From Allacma fusca (Eukaryota; Arthropoda; Collembola; Symphypleona; Sminthuridae): a stretch of 64,000 bases of DNA. Shown here piece after piece: positions 24,840 through 36,774 of this stretch. The translations under genes and the position numbers were made by a program. Position 1 is the stretch's first letter. Each line of letters starts with the position of its first letter. Below the pieces are notes generated by a model, which was given only the letters and a program-made list of their open reading frames with translations, did not search any database and was not told where the DNA came from. The stretch spans positions 62,001 through 126,000 of the forward strand of contig CAMXBY010000030.1 of the NCBI GenBank assembly GCA_947179485.1, in the 5' to 3' direction.

Positions 24840-26290
24840 AATTTGTTTTCACATGATTTCCCTTTTCCTGGTTTAATGAGAAACGGACATGGGCTATTTT
24901 GCTTCTTCAGCGAAGATACCCGACCGCCCATCTACATGTACAGAATAATTTTTATCCACAAATAACAGTCACCTGGCGTAGAAGTTATTAATTTTGGCCT
25001 GCAAAAGATCCTGGGGAATGGATACAATGTCGTGGAAGCAAAATGTTTTTCAAATTTTAGTATTTCATATCGACAAAAAAAAATTGCTTCAAAGCTGATG
25101 ATTTTCAGGGCGTAATACGTTCTGTGGCATGAATGTTTAAACATTTCTAAATATCGAAAGACAATTTTACTGAGCAAATATATTTCCATTTTCAAAGCGG
25201 GCAAATTTTATTCATCTGGACGTCAAAACTGGACGTTGTTAGGACCATTTAACGGTACAAATCCATTGTGAGATTTCAGAGTGATTCCCATTGTACAAAC
25301 GTTAATAATAAACTACGAATACCGTTGTTAATAGTTTCTTCACAACACAGTTAACATGCAACAACGCATCTCACTGACTATCACTTGAATTGACGGCAAA
25401 ATTATTTGAGATGGCGTGAAAGCTGTTAAAAAAATCAGGAAAACTGTGTGCTTAAATGACATTTGCAATTCAAAACCATTCGTTTATATTTGTGGGTTTT
25501 AAACCGAATTTGTTCACGTAAGTAGATGGGAATGGACTCCAATGAATCCCTATTAAATTCTCTGCAAACGGAGCTTCCGAGAAAAAATCAACGAATGTCA
25601 GACTGTCCACCAAAAATTGAAGATTAGAAATTCAGTTGTTCTGCATCTTTGTCGCGTTTGTTCTTGAAGCTTAAATTCTATGCACTTTTTGATCATGTCA
25701 ATATTTCTTAACTTAGAGTCCTGTGTAATAGCAGTTTAAGAAATCCATGACACCTTATTAGGCTGAAAATTGTGTCTGAAAATAATTTTTGAAGCAATAT
25801 TCTAAAAAACACCAACTTTGCTTGCCACTTCTCAACTCTGTGAGCTCAAATATCTGTATATTCTAAATGAAATTGGATATGAAGTGTAAATTCATATTTC
25901 AAGAAACTTAAACAAAAGTTTTTCCACATTTTAAAATGCTTTCAATTTTTTATAGGAAATCAGAACCTAGAATTTTTACTTATAATGTACTCATTCCAAA
26001 GTACGTCGGAACGTTGTAGGAAATCTTCAGAATAAGACCTCTCAACTTATGCGTTAAATTTGTCTTCGCGTATTGCAACTTTCGAACTAAATTTTTCCAA
26101 TCAGCGTAAAAGTCGTTCAGTGGCGTGAAAGCACAAATTATTTTTAATTTAAATTGTATGTGCGGGTTTTAAGTCAATTTGATTTCAATCAAGATTTATA
26201 TCCCAATATTTTGTGTTCAAATAAATTCCTGATTTAAATCAAAATTAATTCCAAACTTTGCGTTATTTGTAAGTGTATTTTGGTGACTCG
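24840..26290 (+). repeat. Dispersed repeats R4/R3 and unassigned non-coding DNA
   Basis: 24840-24900 completes the R4 copy ('TTTCCCTTTTCCTGGTTTAA') and has an inverted BED-footprint near 24893. 25040-25270 matches R3 ('GGGCGTAATACGTTCTGTGG', 'CTGGACGTCAAAACTGGACG'). The rest holds no recognised gene. TGGCGTGAAAGC motifs lie at 25412 and 26121. Confidence 0.55.
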
Positions 26291-26583
26291 AAACTAGTGC
26301 TGTCCATGGGAGGATGAGATAATCAGGTTTTCGGGAACGGAAACTGAAATGGATGCGTACGGGAACGGAAATTTGGTTCCCAAAACTCTTTGGGAACGTT
26401 TAAGAACATAGAAATTGTTCCTTAAATATGGGAACAAAAGCGGGGAACAGGATCAAATCGTGTACCTACCTGCTATTCACAGTTTATAATATAAAAATAC
26501 CTTCCAAAATATGATTTTAAACGTACGTCGCAACATATCAAATAAGTCACTATTTGCAGACTATTGTTTAACAAGCACCGAAC

Positions 26584-27881
26584 CAGTGCTCGGCACGGGT
26601 ACGAAAAATCGGTACCCGTACCCGTATCCGTACCCGAAGTGCGGGTATTTCAATAACTGGTATCTATACCCGTCCCCATACCCGAATATCCGGGTACAAA
26701 TTTTTCGTACCCGTACCCGCAATGTTATCTCAATCCATGTACCTGTACCCGCATTGTACCCGTACCCGAAAATACTCGAAAATTGTACCCATACTCGGGT
26801 ATCTCAGTGTCGTACCCGTACTCGTACCCGGGTACTTTATCCAGATTTGTTTTAATGTAATACATAGTACGTTATATGTAATAATGTATGACACCTGAGT
26901 GGGTAATTTTGACTAGCTAGAGAGGTATTTGACATTATATATTTTATTGAAAAGTAGAGCGTTTTTGATTAGAAGTAAAATTATCCCCAATTGATTGTTT
27001 ATGGGCTGATGGGCGAAGTATTTTATAGCACCCAGTCCATATGTACATGCATTTTTGGCTTGGGACTTGGCGACTCGATTTTTCACTTCTTGATTTATTC
27101 GGCCTTTTACATTAATTTTCTCATCTCAGTAGCTCTGTGTACATGTTAATCATTAATATCTTGTTACAAATATCCGCCTTTTCCTAATCAACTACTAATT
27201 ACAAAAAATATCTTGCCATCCAACTCATCGGAACTCTAATTTTTAAATTAATTGTGGCTAATGAAGTATCATGTGCATACGTGTCAATCAGACTATTTAT
27301 GCAATTAGTAACAAATTACTACATTATGAAGACGTTTTGTATAAAATTTCGTTGAAACCTATTCTCTACTTCTATTTTGATATTATCCCTCGTCTGTTTA
27401 TTAATTATTCTTCCTAAAACCTGTTTCCATAAAAATATATATTATAGATATAAATATATATTTTAGCAACACAGTCTGAAATACAGTTACTGATGTTGTA
27501 AGGTTAAAAGGGTATTAACAATAAGCTATATGTATTCAGAATTACTAAAAATACCGACAGAATTTTCCAACGGAAGTTCCATTATTTTCATAAAATTCAT
27601 CACAATGTCTCAAATCTCAACATATCCAAATACTCGGGTACAATGGTCGCGGGTACGGGTAAATGACACCATTATACCCGTACCCGGTGGGTATGTACCC
27701 ATTTTGAAATCCTTGTACCCGTACCCATACCCTTATCCGTACCCGAAATTTTGAGCCGCCCAAAGTGTACCCGGGTAGTACCCGGAATTGTTCGGGTACA
27801 CAAAATCCGTACCCGGGTAGTACCCATACCCGTACCCATACCCGTTTACCCGAGTATGACCCATACCCGTGCCGAGCACTG
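26584..27881 (+). mobile_element. Nested non-autonomous hAT-type element, TACCCG-motif family
   Basis: Inverted ends CAGTGCTCGGCACGGGTA (18 bp, perfect) and a perfect 8-bp target duplication CACCGAAC (26576-26583 and 27882-27889). Both arms are arrays of GTACCCGTACCCG and complements; the open frames rich in Tyr-Pro over them are translations of the array. The AT-rich core (26860-27600) has no supported gene. Confidence 0.93.
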
Positions 27882-28071
27882 CACCGAACCACGTGGCAAA
27901 AATGAAATTCTCTGGAACTTAAGCCCAAAATCGGAGTTCAGAAAACTTCCGCGTGCTCTTTTTCTTATTAGTTCAGCAGAAGGATAATGAAGGTGCTACT
28001 TGTCATTGCTAATTTTAGTTACTCCTGTACTTTGCGCTGCGATAATTAATTTAGTGGCTGTTACTGAATAA

Positions 28072-28576
28072 CAGGGTTGGGGGTTTTTTTCAAAAAAACC
28101 AAACAACCAGGTTTTTTTTGGTTTAAACCGGTTTTTTTTGGTTTAAACCAGGTTTTTTGGTTTAAACAAATTTTCGATCCAAAACATTCATTAATATGCA
28201 AAAACATGTGAATTTGAACAAATTTACTTATTTCCCAAACTCAGTAAGTATCACAAAGCATTAAATATTTAATAATTTAGATATAATTTTAACGATAACT
28301 TTGCAGTCATAAACACAAGTTTGGCATTTTTCATTTTACAAACGATTCCGAATTTCTAAATGTACAAGACTAAAAGCTAATAGTATTATTTACTTCACTA
28401 AAGTTTAACTACAATATCACAGTAACTGCACAAGTTTTGTGCACGACGAAATATAAGCATTTTGGATTGAAAATATTAAAATTTTAGGTGTTTGGTTTAA
28501 ACCATTGGTTTTTATAAAAAAACCGTTTGGTTTAAACCATGGTTTAAATCATTTGGTTTAAACCAAACCAACCCTG
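28072..28576 (+). mobile_element. Nested non-autonomous hAT-type element, GGTTTAAACC-motif family
   Basis: Inverted ends CAGGGTTGG / CCAACCCTG and a perfect 8-bp target duplication CTGAATAA (28064-28071 and 28577-28584). The ends are filled with GGTTTAAACC, a self-complementary motif. It is 505 bp long and non-coding, and lies inside the outer GGAAC element. Confidence 0.92.
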
Positions 28577-29306
28577 CTGAATAATCATTTAAATACGAGT
28601 AGCTTAAGGTATTGGAGATGGTGTGATGTTAATTATTTTGAATAAAGTCGATTTGATATTTCGCGTTTTAGAACGATGCATACATTGAGTTACCTTGGGT
28701 ATAAATGTGTAAGCTACACTTTCAATTTTCTACTAGTCTTTCAGTACTTTTGGGAACAGGAACAGGAACAATCCTGCAGGAACTGATCCAGGAACTTTGA
28801 ACTGGTACCCATTATCCTGAAAAATGGGTATGGATACAGAAAAACCAGTACCAGAGAAAAAACAGAGTACCAAATTTCTGTTCCCATGGACAGCACTACT
28901 TCAAAAGTATGTTATTTTTATATGATTTGGAATTACTAGTTCTTTGCTTGGACGAATTGGATATAACTTTACAGCCCAAAAAGAGCACGGGAGGATTCAG
29001 ATACCGCAACATGAATATTATCAGAGCGGATAGGATGGAGACGTTTTATTTCACGCATCTTCATTTAATGGAAGTGTCCCATCACCTATGCACTGGGCAT
29101 ACGTAAACAAATTGTCACATTTTACTAGACTTATCCGAGAAACCAGATGACATAAATTTGAAAAATTCATATCGGATTATTTTATCCTGAGTGGAGTGTG
29201 GGAGAGCAAGCCTTAGACTGTTTGTCCGTGGCGAGCAAAAATATTCAAATTTTATTCTAAAAATTTGTAAATTCGAATATCCCGCCCGTATTTCGTCGAC
29301 GATTTT

Positions 29307-30090
29307 GTGACGTTTTTGCAAGAATTTTCCAATATGTGGACATTTCCAAGGGAAAATATTCTAGCAACAGCGATTTTTAAATATTTTTACAACGGATTTG
29401 TGAGCTTCCAGCCAATGACATCAAATTCATCAACGAAAATCAAAAATCATCCTCCAGGGAGATTTATCAGATTTCTACCCCTGATTTCAGATTTTTTAAA
29501 AATGGTTTTAGTTTTCAATATTTTGCAGTAAGCCTCATTTTAAATTCCAACTACAATTGAGAATGGCTTGTTTTTTGGAAATGTTGAGTTTCCACGCCAC
29601 TTAATACATTTTGTTCAGATAATTGCTCAAATCGTAACTAGTTCGTTGCTAGAATAATTGTAGGTATTATTATAGCGAGAAGAGTAACGACAGTTACAGA
29701 ATTTTTGAACAGCCTGCTTAAAAGATATATTTTTCATAAATTATTTCTCACATATTTGGATTTTTTCGTTTTAACGAATGACTTACATATATACACATAT
29801 ACGAGGAGGGAAAAGTTTGCAATTTTTGGAAATTTTTGTTTTCCATGCACTCATGTTCATGGTTCATTCAGTCCTGACCATTTGAAAATGCCAGACGGTT
29901 TCGAGTATTTTAAAGAGCATTTTGGAAAACATTATTGAGGTATTTGCTTTTTATAAATTACAGGACTGAGGACACTACGGGCATGTTAATGATTTGGTTG
30001 ATTCAGTGCTCAATTACACAGAGATAACAATTTTCAATTTTAGGACTAATAATTGCTAAACCTCGTCGACTATTGATTCAGGTAAAGTAC
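29307..30090 (+). repeat. Dispersed repeat R2, uninterrupted copy (empty site)
   Basis: Matches 8700-8998 plus 12943-13600 in the same orientation. The position matching the transposon insertion reads CAGTAAGCCTCATTTT near 29527-29542 and carries no insert. It is non-coding. Confidence 0.75.
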
Positions 30091-30299
30091 TACATATTGG
30101 AAATTTGATACGCTATTCGAAATTTGGAAATATTAGGAAGAAATTGTGCATTTGGCGGGATTTAACGGTTTTCAAGAAAATGGTATCCACAAGTACAAAA
30201 TTTACACATTGAATTTCAAAATGATGCTAAATTTTTATATATATGTTTATGTGTAATTATTGGCTTTTTATGGATGATTCCGTTACTAATTAAGTGTTA

Positions 30300-30720
30300 A
30301 TATAAACTTTACTACCGCTTTCTAAAACTTCAATGGTTTTTAAATGGACATATGTAACTTTGGGTATAGAAACAGAATTTCAAGATTTTGTCGAAAATCG
30401 GCTGTGTGATCTGTTAAATTTAATGCGTATGGTGTGACATTAATGGACAGGCATTTTAAAAATATTGAAAGACAATTTGGCTGAGCAAATATATTGCAGG
30501 TTGTTGAAGCGGACAAATTATTTTACGCTGCAATACCTATCGACTGGCACTCAGTAGAGTCCACTGTATTAATATTAAGTTGAAAACAGGATTTCCAGAG
30601 AAAAGATCTTGTGTGGCGTGAATGTTAAAACATTTAATAAATATTCAGGCACTAATTATCACTAATTATTTACTATGCGATTGGTATTTGTGACAAACGA
30701 AAAATGGCGAAATTCCTCAA
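30300..30720 (+). repeat. Dispersed repeat R3, copy 3
   Basis: Shares with 6640-7290 the blocks 'CAATGGTTTTTAAATGG', 'GAAAATCGGCTGTG', 'TGTGGCGTGAATGTTAAAAC' (30612) and 'GCGATTGGTATTTGTGACAAACGAA'. Confidence 0.65.
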
Positions 30721-30759
30721 AAACCATTTCTTACCCATTCCTCCAAAACCCATACTTAA

Positions 30760-31290
30760 TTTTAATTTTCCTCCTTTACTCCTCAAATGTAAATACTTTT
30801 GAAAAAAACGTTTGGTAAAAATTGTGTCCGGGATTTATTATAGAATTAATTATACTTGCGACAAAACAATCGATAAACTTAAATTACAAAATTCGAAACT
30901 GAAATACTGTCTAGTAAGTTTTTTGTAAAACTTCAAAAGACTTAAACTGATTCAAAAGATCATGTTCCAAAACAAATCAATTTCGAAAATCTGACAGACA
31001 ATTTGCTATCGAGGGGGAAATTAAATTTTGTGCAAGACGATTTCCCTTTTCCTGGCTTAATAGGTGACGAAATGTTATGGAACTCTGGACCGGAAATTAC
31101 CAACTTTTCGAAATAAAGGTTTTTTTTTCAAATTTTCAAAATGGTTTGGAATTTGAAATAAGAGTTTTTTTGTGAGGAAGATTTTTACACTATTTTTATG
31201 TAAGTGCTAAGATTTCTTCCGCCAGCATTTCCAAACCTGTACAAAATCTTGGGCACGTAGACCATTTTGCCTCTTCTGACATGATGTCAT
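30760..31290 (+). repeat. Dispersed repeat R4 with an inverted BED-finger footprint
   Basis: Matches 17480-17880 in order: 'ATTTTAATTTTCCTCCTTTACTC', 'ATTGTGTCCGGGATTTAT', 'AAACAAATCAATTTCGAAAAT', 'TTTCCCTTTTCCTGGCTTAA'. At 31250-31278 the minus strand encodes E-E-A-K-W-S-T-C, a degenerate BED-finger start. Confidence 0.6.
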
Positions 31291-34127
31291 ACATGCTAAC
31301 TTTCAATCTTATTTTAATCACATCTACAGATAATAGTCAGCTGGCGTGGAAGTTCTACAATTTAAAATATGTCATATATTATTCTTCAATATCACTCAAT
31401 ATCGTATTTTGTATCAAACGCTTCCCGCAAGGTAGAGATTTACAGATATATCACTCTGATTTCAATCAAGATCCGAAACCTGTTTCTTGAAATTTCAATA
31501 CCGGATAGCACCAATTTAATTTTTTTTAATGTGTTCGGAAAATGTACCACGGATTAATTTATCATATCATGAGTCTCTGGGGAGGAAATCTCAGATTATT
31601 TGTTCTTGTCGGGAAAAAATATTGAAATTTTTATGAACTGCAATATCCCTTAAGAATTTTTAATTGGATTTTGATTGAAATGAATTTAGGATTTAAAAAA
31701 ATTATTGACTAACGATTTAGATCAAGTTTTGCAATTCTTACACAAATTATTTAATACTATTTTCCCAGTATCTGTTACAATTTCATGAATTCCTTCTGAA
31801 ATATTCCTGAAGTTGTAAATCAATATTTATAGCATTTGTGCATTGGAGGACCTTTGGAAGAAAGTTGGATTTAGCAAAATCTTAGTAGTGTCAATGTGCA
31901 GATATACCAAAACTTTATTCAGACTGAAATCATGCATAGTATTTACTCATTACAGTCATTACTTTTCAGGATGTAAATGAGAAAGTTCGATTCACATAAG
32001 GACATAATTAGGTATCGGGGCTCTTTTTAGGTACAAGTAGATTTCATGTAAAGTTACAATGATTTCAATTAAGATCAGGTAGATGTTTATCAAATATGAA
32101 TCTGGGAATTCAACCTGGCTATGTTTCAATGATTCATGTGATATATATGTTCATATGTTGCCACACTTGTCAAGATAGGGAAGTTTCAAAATATATTTCT
32201 GAAAAAACTTGCGGTAGAATGAACCAGTGCTGAATTAAAAATAAGATACTCTAATTTTATCCCCATTATTTTTCCTTAGCGCCCGCGGAGGCCAAAAGAT
32301 TGGCCAAAGTGAAATAAACCAGATTTAGATGTGTGGTAAAGAATTTGCTTCAAAATAAGGCATCCGTATTTTGTGAGTAATACTGCAGGGTTGCACAAAT
32401 GGAAATGTCCTTGGGTTTAAGCCTGCCCAACTGAAAATGCCCCGAAAATACCAAAAACGTCGAAAATGCCCTGAAAAAGCCCTGAAAATTTCTTAATTTG
32501 AAAATGTCCGGCATTTTGGGAAGACATATTCGGCATATTCAGCAGTTTGGCAGAAACATATACACTGACGAACATTATTGATCCTCTAGCCTAAACTTGG
32601 GAGTTTTTCAATGACATATTCAAACAAATCCAGTATAATGAAAGTTTTAATGTTGATTTTCCAAAAAATCAATTAACCTAAATCATTTTTATGGTCAATG
32701 GTTTAAAAACTGGATTCTGAAAGGATTTTAAAAAATCTTAACAATTTTGCAACATTCACTTGCTTTTGAAAGCTGTACTATTGGAGGGGTTTTAAAAGAA
32801 CAATTTGATCAGTATGCTTCAAATTTTGTTAATGAACAGTACTTAAAAAGGAATACAGTAATTTCTAACAAAAATAAAGTTTCATTCATAATAAATTTTG
32901 GACTTTATTACTTAAGATCTTGCGGTTATAAAATATTTCAAAACTTGGAGCTTGTATAGTTAATTTTTATACGCCCAGTAAAAGTAAAGTAAGTAAACGG
33001 ATTATTCTATTTCAAAATTTTAAAAGGCAAAAAAATAAACGCAATCTTCCTTGAAACACAAATTTATGGTCTACCACGTTGGTTCATGTGATTAAGTTTT
33101 TACGTGACAACTCTCCTACATGCTTACGTCTTCTACTGAATAAAACACTCCACTGGCGTCCAAAAATGAGTTATTTTTAGTTTTCGTATTTTTAAAACAC
33201 AATATTGAGAGGACTCGCGGAATTGTTCTAAATTGATAAGTGGCTATTTGATTTCCAGCTTTAACAAACTTTTAAAACTTTGACGTTAGATTCTTTAAAT
33301 AAAATACTAAATCACTAATTTGATAATTCTTTTACCGTCAACGAACAAGACCTCAAAATCCCAGATCGAATTGATGTTCATATCTGCAAGATTTGTCACA
33401 CTAAGATTTTGCAACTAAATTACGAGGGAAATTAAGACTTGTGGTTTACTTTTTAAGTATTCCTAATGTTTTTTGGGATATCAAATCCTGTGAAATAAAA
33501 AAAGTTACCGGACTATTATTTCGAATAATTAATAAAGCAATAAGAGACCTTTAACTAATAAAAGTTCGTAATTATTATTCTCCAGTTAAAAATAAAGTTT
33601 GTAATTAAACTCGACTCCAAATATTATTAACCGCAGTCAACGTCAAATCTTTTCACAATTGAATTTCAATTGTTTAGAAAATCCGACGTGTAATTTTCTA
33701 AATACAACTAGTAATAAAATGGTGCGGAGCATTTATGTACTTTTCCAGATCGAAGTATACAAAGAAATTACCAATTGCACTTTGAAATTAAAAATTCGTA
33801 CTAAATTGTTTTAATTACAAATAGAAACGGTTGTTGTTGATATTTTGTAAGACTGATCTTAAAGACATGACAATGCCAGGATTGTCATAACGCATAGGAG
33901 CTCTCGTCAAATATTACGTTCTTGTTACACTAACAATTCTTCAGTATACTTTACGTGCGTTGGGACAGTTGAACCATAGTATAATGTAGAGAACTTTAAA
34001 AAACCGCGCAGCCCTGTCGGGAATTTTTGGAACTAGTTGTGGATCTTGGTCCTTTTAGAGTATCTAACATGCAAAGTCACCATTAAATTTGAACTTCGTA
34101 AGTTAAAACTTATTTCTTGTGTAATGG
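31291..34127. other. AT-rich non-coding region
   Basis: No supported gene. 32180-32285 is the second R5 copy. 32387-32530 begins CAGGGTTGCACA and holds repeated GAAAATGCCC motifs, so it may be one end of another hAT-type element; its partner end was not found. The rest (32540-34127) shows nothing I recognise. Confidence 0.45.
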
Positions 34128-34135
34128 GTTTGGAC

Positions 34136-35115
34136 TAGTGTTTCTTGTCAATTGCAAGTTAACCGCAATTACTAATTGAACTTGCAAGTTCGGTTCAATT
34201 CCGGTTATTTTACACCAGGGAATTGCAATTGTCGGTGCAAGTGCAATTTGTGTGTACTTAAATTGCAATTACAAAAGCATTAAGTACTTGCAATTACCGG
34301 TTAAGCACAACTGAAATTGCAAGAGATTCAATTGCAATTGCAAGTGTTTGCACTGCAAAAAGTTGCAATTTTAAAAATATTTATCAATTTAATTGCAACT
34401 TGAAACCCTTTCGAATTTGAGCGCAAAATTCCATAAAATGCCTCAATAAGTCATTTCGCTCTAGTAACTAATTATAATAATCTTGAGTATTGTCTCAACG
34501 AGTGCAGTTACTGTACTTCCTGTACAATTTCGTCGGTGAGGACGCAAAATGATCTAAATGCATTTTCGATTAAAATTAAAATGTTCCCATTTGCACAAAA
34601 TTATATAAAAATAGGCCAAATATTTTAAGGATACGAAAGATATGCTGAACGATGAAATTTTACAATATTTCAGCCTTGGAGGCCTTGAAGGAAGGCAATT
34701 TCATTTTTGCATCTCTGTTTCATTATGCATTGCATCTAGATTATTTTATTTAATACATTTTGTTCAATTTCATGAAACAGCATGTATACCATCTTGCTAC
34801 CAATCAAAAATGCACGGATCATTTTGTCTCTTCACCGACTATTTATACTGTATATATCAGTTAACTTGCAATTACAAATTGCAATTGCACTTGCAATTGT
34901 ACTTATCGGTGCAATTATTTCCAAATGTTTTTGCAATTGCCTTACCAATTGCAAGTAACTTATGAACTAATTGCAAGTTCAACTTCGGTTATTTGCATGA
35001 TTAAATAGCCACATTTTAGCAAGTACCAGTTACGGCATTACTAGTACTTGCATTATCAATTTAATTGTAATTGCAAGTTCGGTTATTCCCAAAACTTGCA
35101 CCGACAGAAACACTA
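34136..35115 (-). mobile_element. Non-autonomous hAT-type element, TTGCAATT-motif family, copy 2 (inverted)
   Basis: Same family as 1645-2635 in opposite orientation, with ends TAGTGTTTCT / AGAAACACTA and its own perfect 8-bp target duplication GTTTGGAC (34128-34135 and 35116-35123). The core is nearly collinear with copy 1 by eye. Two BED-finger-like footprints lie near 34525 (plus) and 34805 (minus). No functional ORF. Confidence 0.93.
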
Positions 35116-35123
35116 GTTTGGAC

Positions 35124-36014
35124 ATGTGTCGGATTTTCTTAAATCTCCCTGGAAGACCATTTTTGAATTTGCTTGTTGAGTTTCATGTCATTGCGGGAAG
35201 GTCCTCAACAATTTCAAAAATCCCTGCTGAAAAAAATGTCAACGATTTTCAGAATCCCTGTTGGCAAAAACAGTTTCCCTACGAGGCCTCAAATTAATGC
35301 CAAATAAGGTGAATCAATCTAAAAATCCCTGTTCACAATTGACTTTGGGAAATAAACGTTTTAACGAACGCTGTAGTAACTACAATCCATTAAGATTTCC
35401 AAAATTTTGTATAAATTAAACCAATTATCTGTAGGTCTTTGCGTATTTATGGGGGAAAAATATTTTGCACAGGGTGGAGATTCAGCAATTTTGTATTAGT
35501 TTCAGATTTTTTCTCCGATTTGTTCAGGATTTAAAAAAATCGTGATTAAAAATTGTATCAAATAATTGGCCAACAAAACTTTGTTTTTCTTCACTTTACC
35601 CCAATAAGGGGTATCAATTTTCAATTGAGGATCCAAATATTTTCAGACTGTTTCAGAAGGTTAATTGTAAGTGCCGTGGTTAAAATATTTGAAGTAGCGT
35701 CAAACCCCAAATGTCTACTTGTATGTGACACTTATATTTCAAAAGCTAAGCTACTAATTGTACGTAGAACTTATTCTTATCAATATAATATTATTTCCCA
35801 CTCTTAATAAGAGCAACCCCAAAAAAATACAAAATCTCCTTGCAGCATTATAGTATTGAGGGATAAAAATTCATAGTGGGTCACACACAGAAAAGGGCGG
35901 AAATATTTGTACCCCTTAAGATATTCTTCCCAAGGGGTCTTTTACAGCGAGTACACTAAAATCCAAAAAAAAATTCGTATCTGCTGAACAAAACTCGTGT
36001 ACGATCAAAGAAGC
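35124..36014 (+). repeat. Repeat background including R6 copy 3
   Basis: 35463-35730 matches 3978-4260 ('GGTGGAGATTCAGCAA', 'GAAGTAGCGTCAAACCCC'). The rest is non-coding with no recognised gene. Confidence 0.5.
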
Positions 36015-36019
36015 AAAAA
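36015..36019 (-). terminator. Pol III T-run terminator of tRNA-Met
   Basis: An A5 run on the plus strand is T5 on the tRNA strand, 3 nt after the predicted 3' end. T4 or longer is the standard RNA polymerase III terminator. Confidence 0.8.
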
Positions 36020-36022
36020 TAC

Positions 36023-36095
36023 TGCCCCGAGTGAGGCTCGAACTCACGACCTTCAGATTATGAGACTGACGCGCTGCCAACTGCGCCATCGAGGC
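36023..36095 (-). tRNA. trnM-CAT: tRNA-Met (CAT), elongator
   Basis: The minus strand folds into a full 73-nt cloverleaf: acceptor GCCTCGA / TCGGGGC (with one G-U pair) and discriminator A, D arm around GCGCAGTTGGCAGCGC, anticodon loop CTCATAA with anticodon CAT, and T arm GTGAG-TTCGAGC-CTCAC. The normal TTCGAGC T-loop and the G1-C72 pair fit elongator and not initiator tRNA-Met. No intron; CCA is not encoded. This is the only host gene I can support here. The antisense open frame over it is spurious. Confidence 0.97.
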
Positions 36096-36177
36096 TTAGC
36101 TGGGAAGTGTAGTCTATTTTCTCGGAAATTTTCCAGGATTTACAATGTTTACCGTTGTATTTTCGAAACCAACTCTT

Positions 36178-36470
36178 TTGTAGGAAGGCTGTGTGAACTG
36201 CGTTGTTTCTAACTCCCTGCAGCATATGCGTAATTTATTGTAAATACAATTAAATAATAAGTCTTTAATTTTGAGTTAATAGATTTTTTTTAATTATCGT
36301 AATTTACGATACATTCTAAGACACTCTTCTTTTTTTTAACACAATTTTCGTTTTTCTGGACTACTTGGAGACGAAATGTTATTGAACTCTGTACTGACAA
36401 AAATTACAAACTTTTCAAAATAAATGTTAATTTTCAAAATGGGTTTGAATTTACAAAACGAGTTTGTTGT
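36178..36470 (-). repeat. Dispersed repeats R1 (inverted fragment) and R4
   Basis: Contains 'GTAGGAAGGCTGTGTGAAC', 'GTTTCTAACTCCCTGCAGCA' and then the R4 block 'TTTTCGTTTTTCTGGACTAC', in the order seen at 7980-8300 and 17160-17880. Confidence 0.6.
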
Positions 36471-36774
36471 GAAAAAGACCAATCGGTCTGGAATGGTGTC
36501 CTTGCGGTCTAAAAGTTTGCTGTGGCTAACATTATTAATAGTATGCGGCCATCTAATCTCACTGAATATTTTAAACTCAATGAAGCTTACAATTAGCGTA
36601 CCTCATAATTTTCCGTATTCTGTAATAAATACAAAATAAATTATTTTAGAAATATATTTAGTTAGTTAGTATTTCTAAACATTATTAGTATATAATTAGC
36701 CCTTAATAACACACAGTGATAGTGACAGGAATTTGCTACTCTCTTTGAAAGCACTATATAGGAAATTCACTGTG

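Larger units (their letters stand above)
26295..28898 (+). mobile_element. Outer hAT-type element, GGAAC-motif family, containing two nested elements
   Basis: Inverted ends TAGTGCTGTCCATGGGA (26295-26311 and 28882-28898), 17 bp perfect. The flanks CTCGAAAC / CTTCAAAA match at only 5 of 8 positions, so the target duplication is decayed or absent. Both arms contain GGGAAC / GGAAC / GTTCC repeats. Removing the two inserts and their duplications leaves about 785 bp, similar to the other elements here. Confidence 0.75.

Noticed and set aside
26511..27987. Tyr-Pro-rich ORFs on both strands
   Set aside because: These translate the TACCCG motif arrays of a non-autonomous element.
35997..36212. 71-codon plus-strand ORF over the tRNA region
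   Set aside because: Its start is an antisense translation of tRNA-Met, a known annotation artefact.
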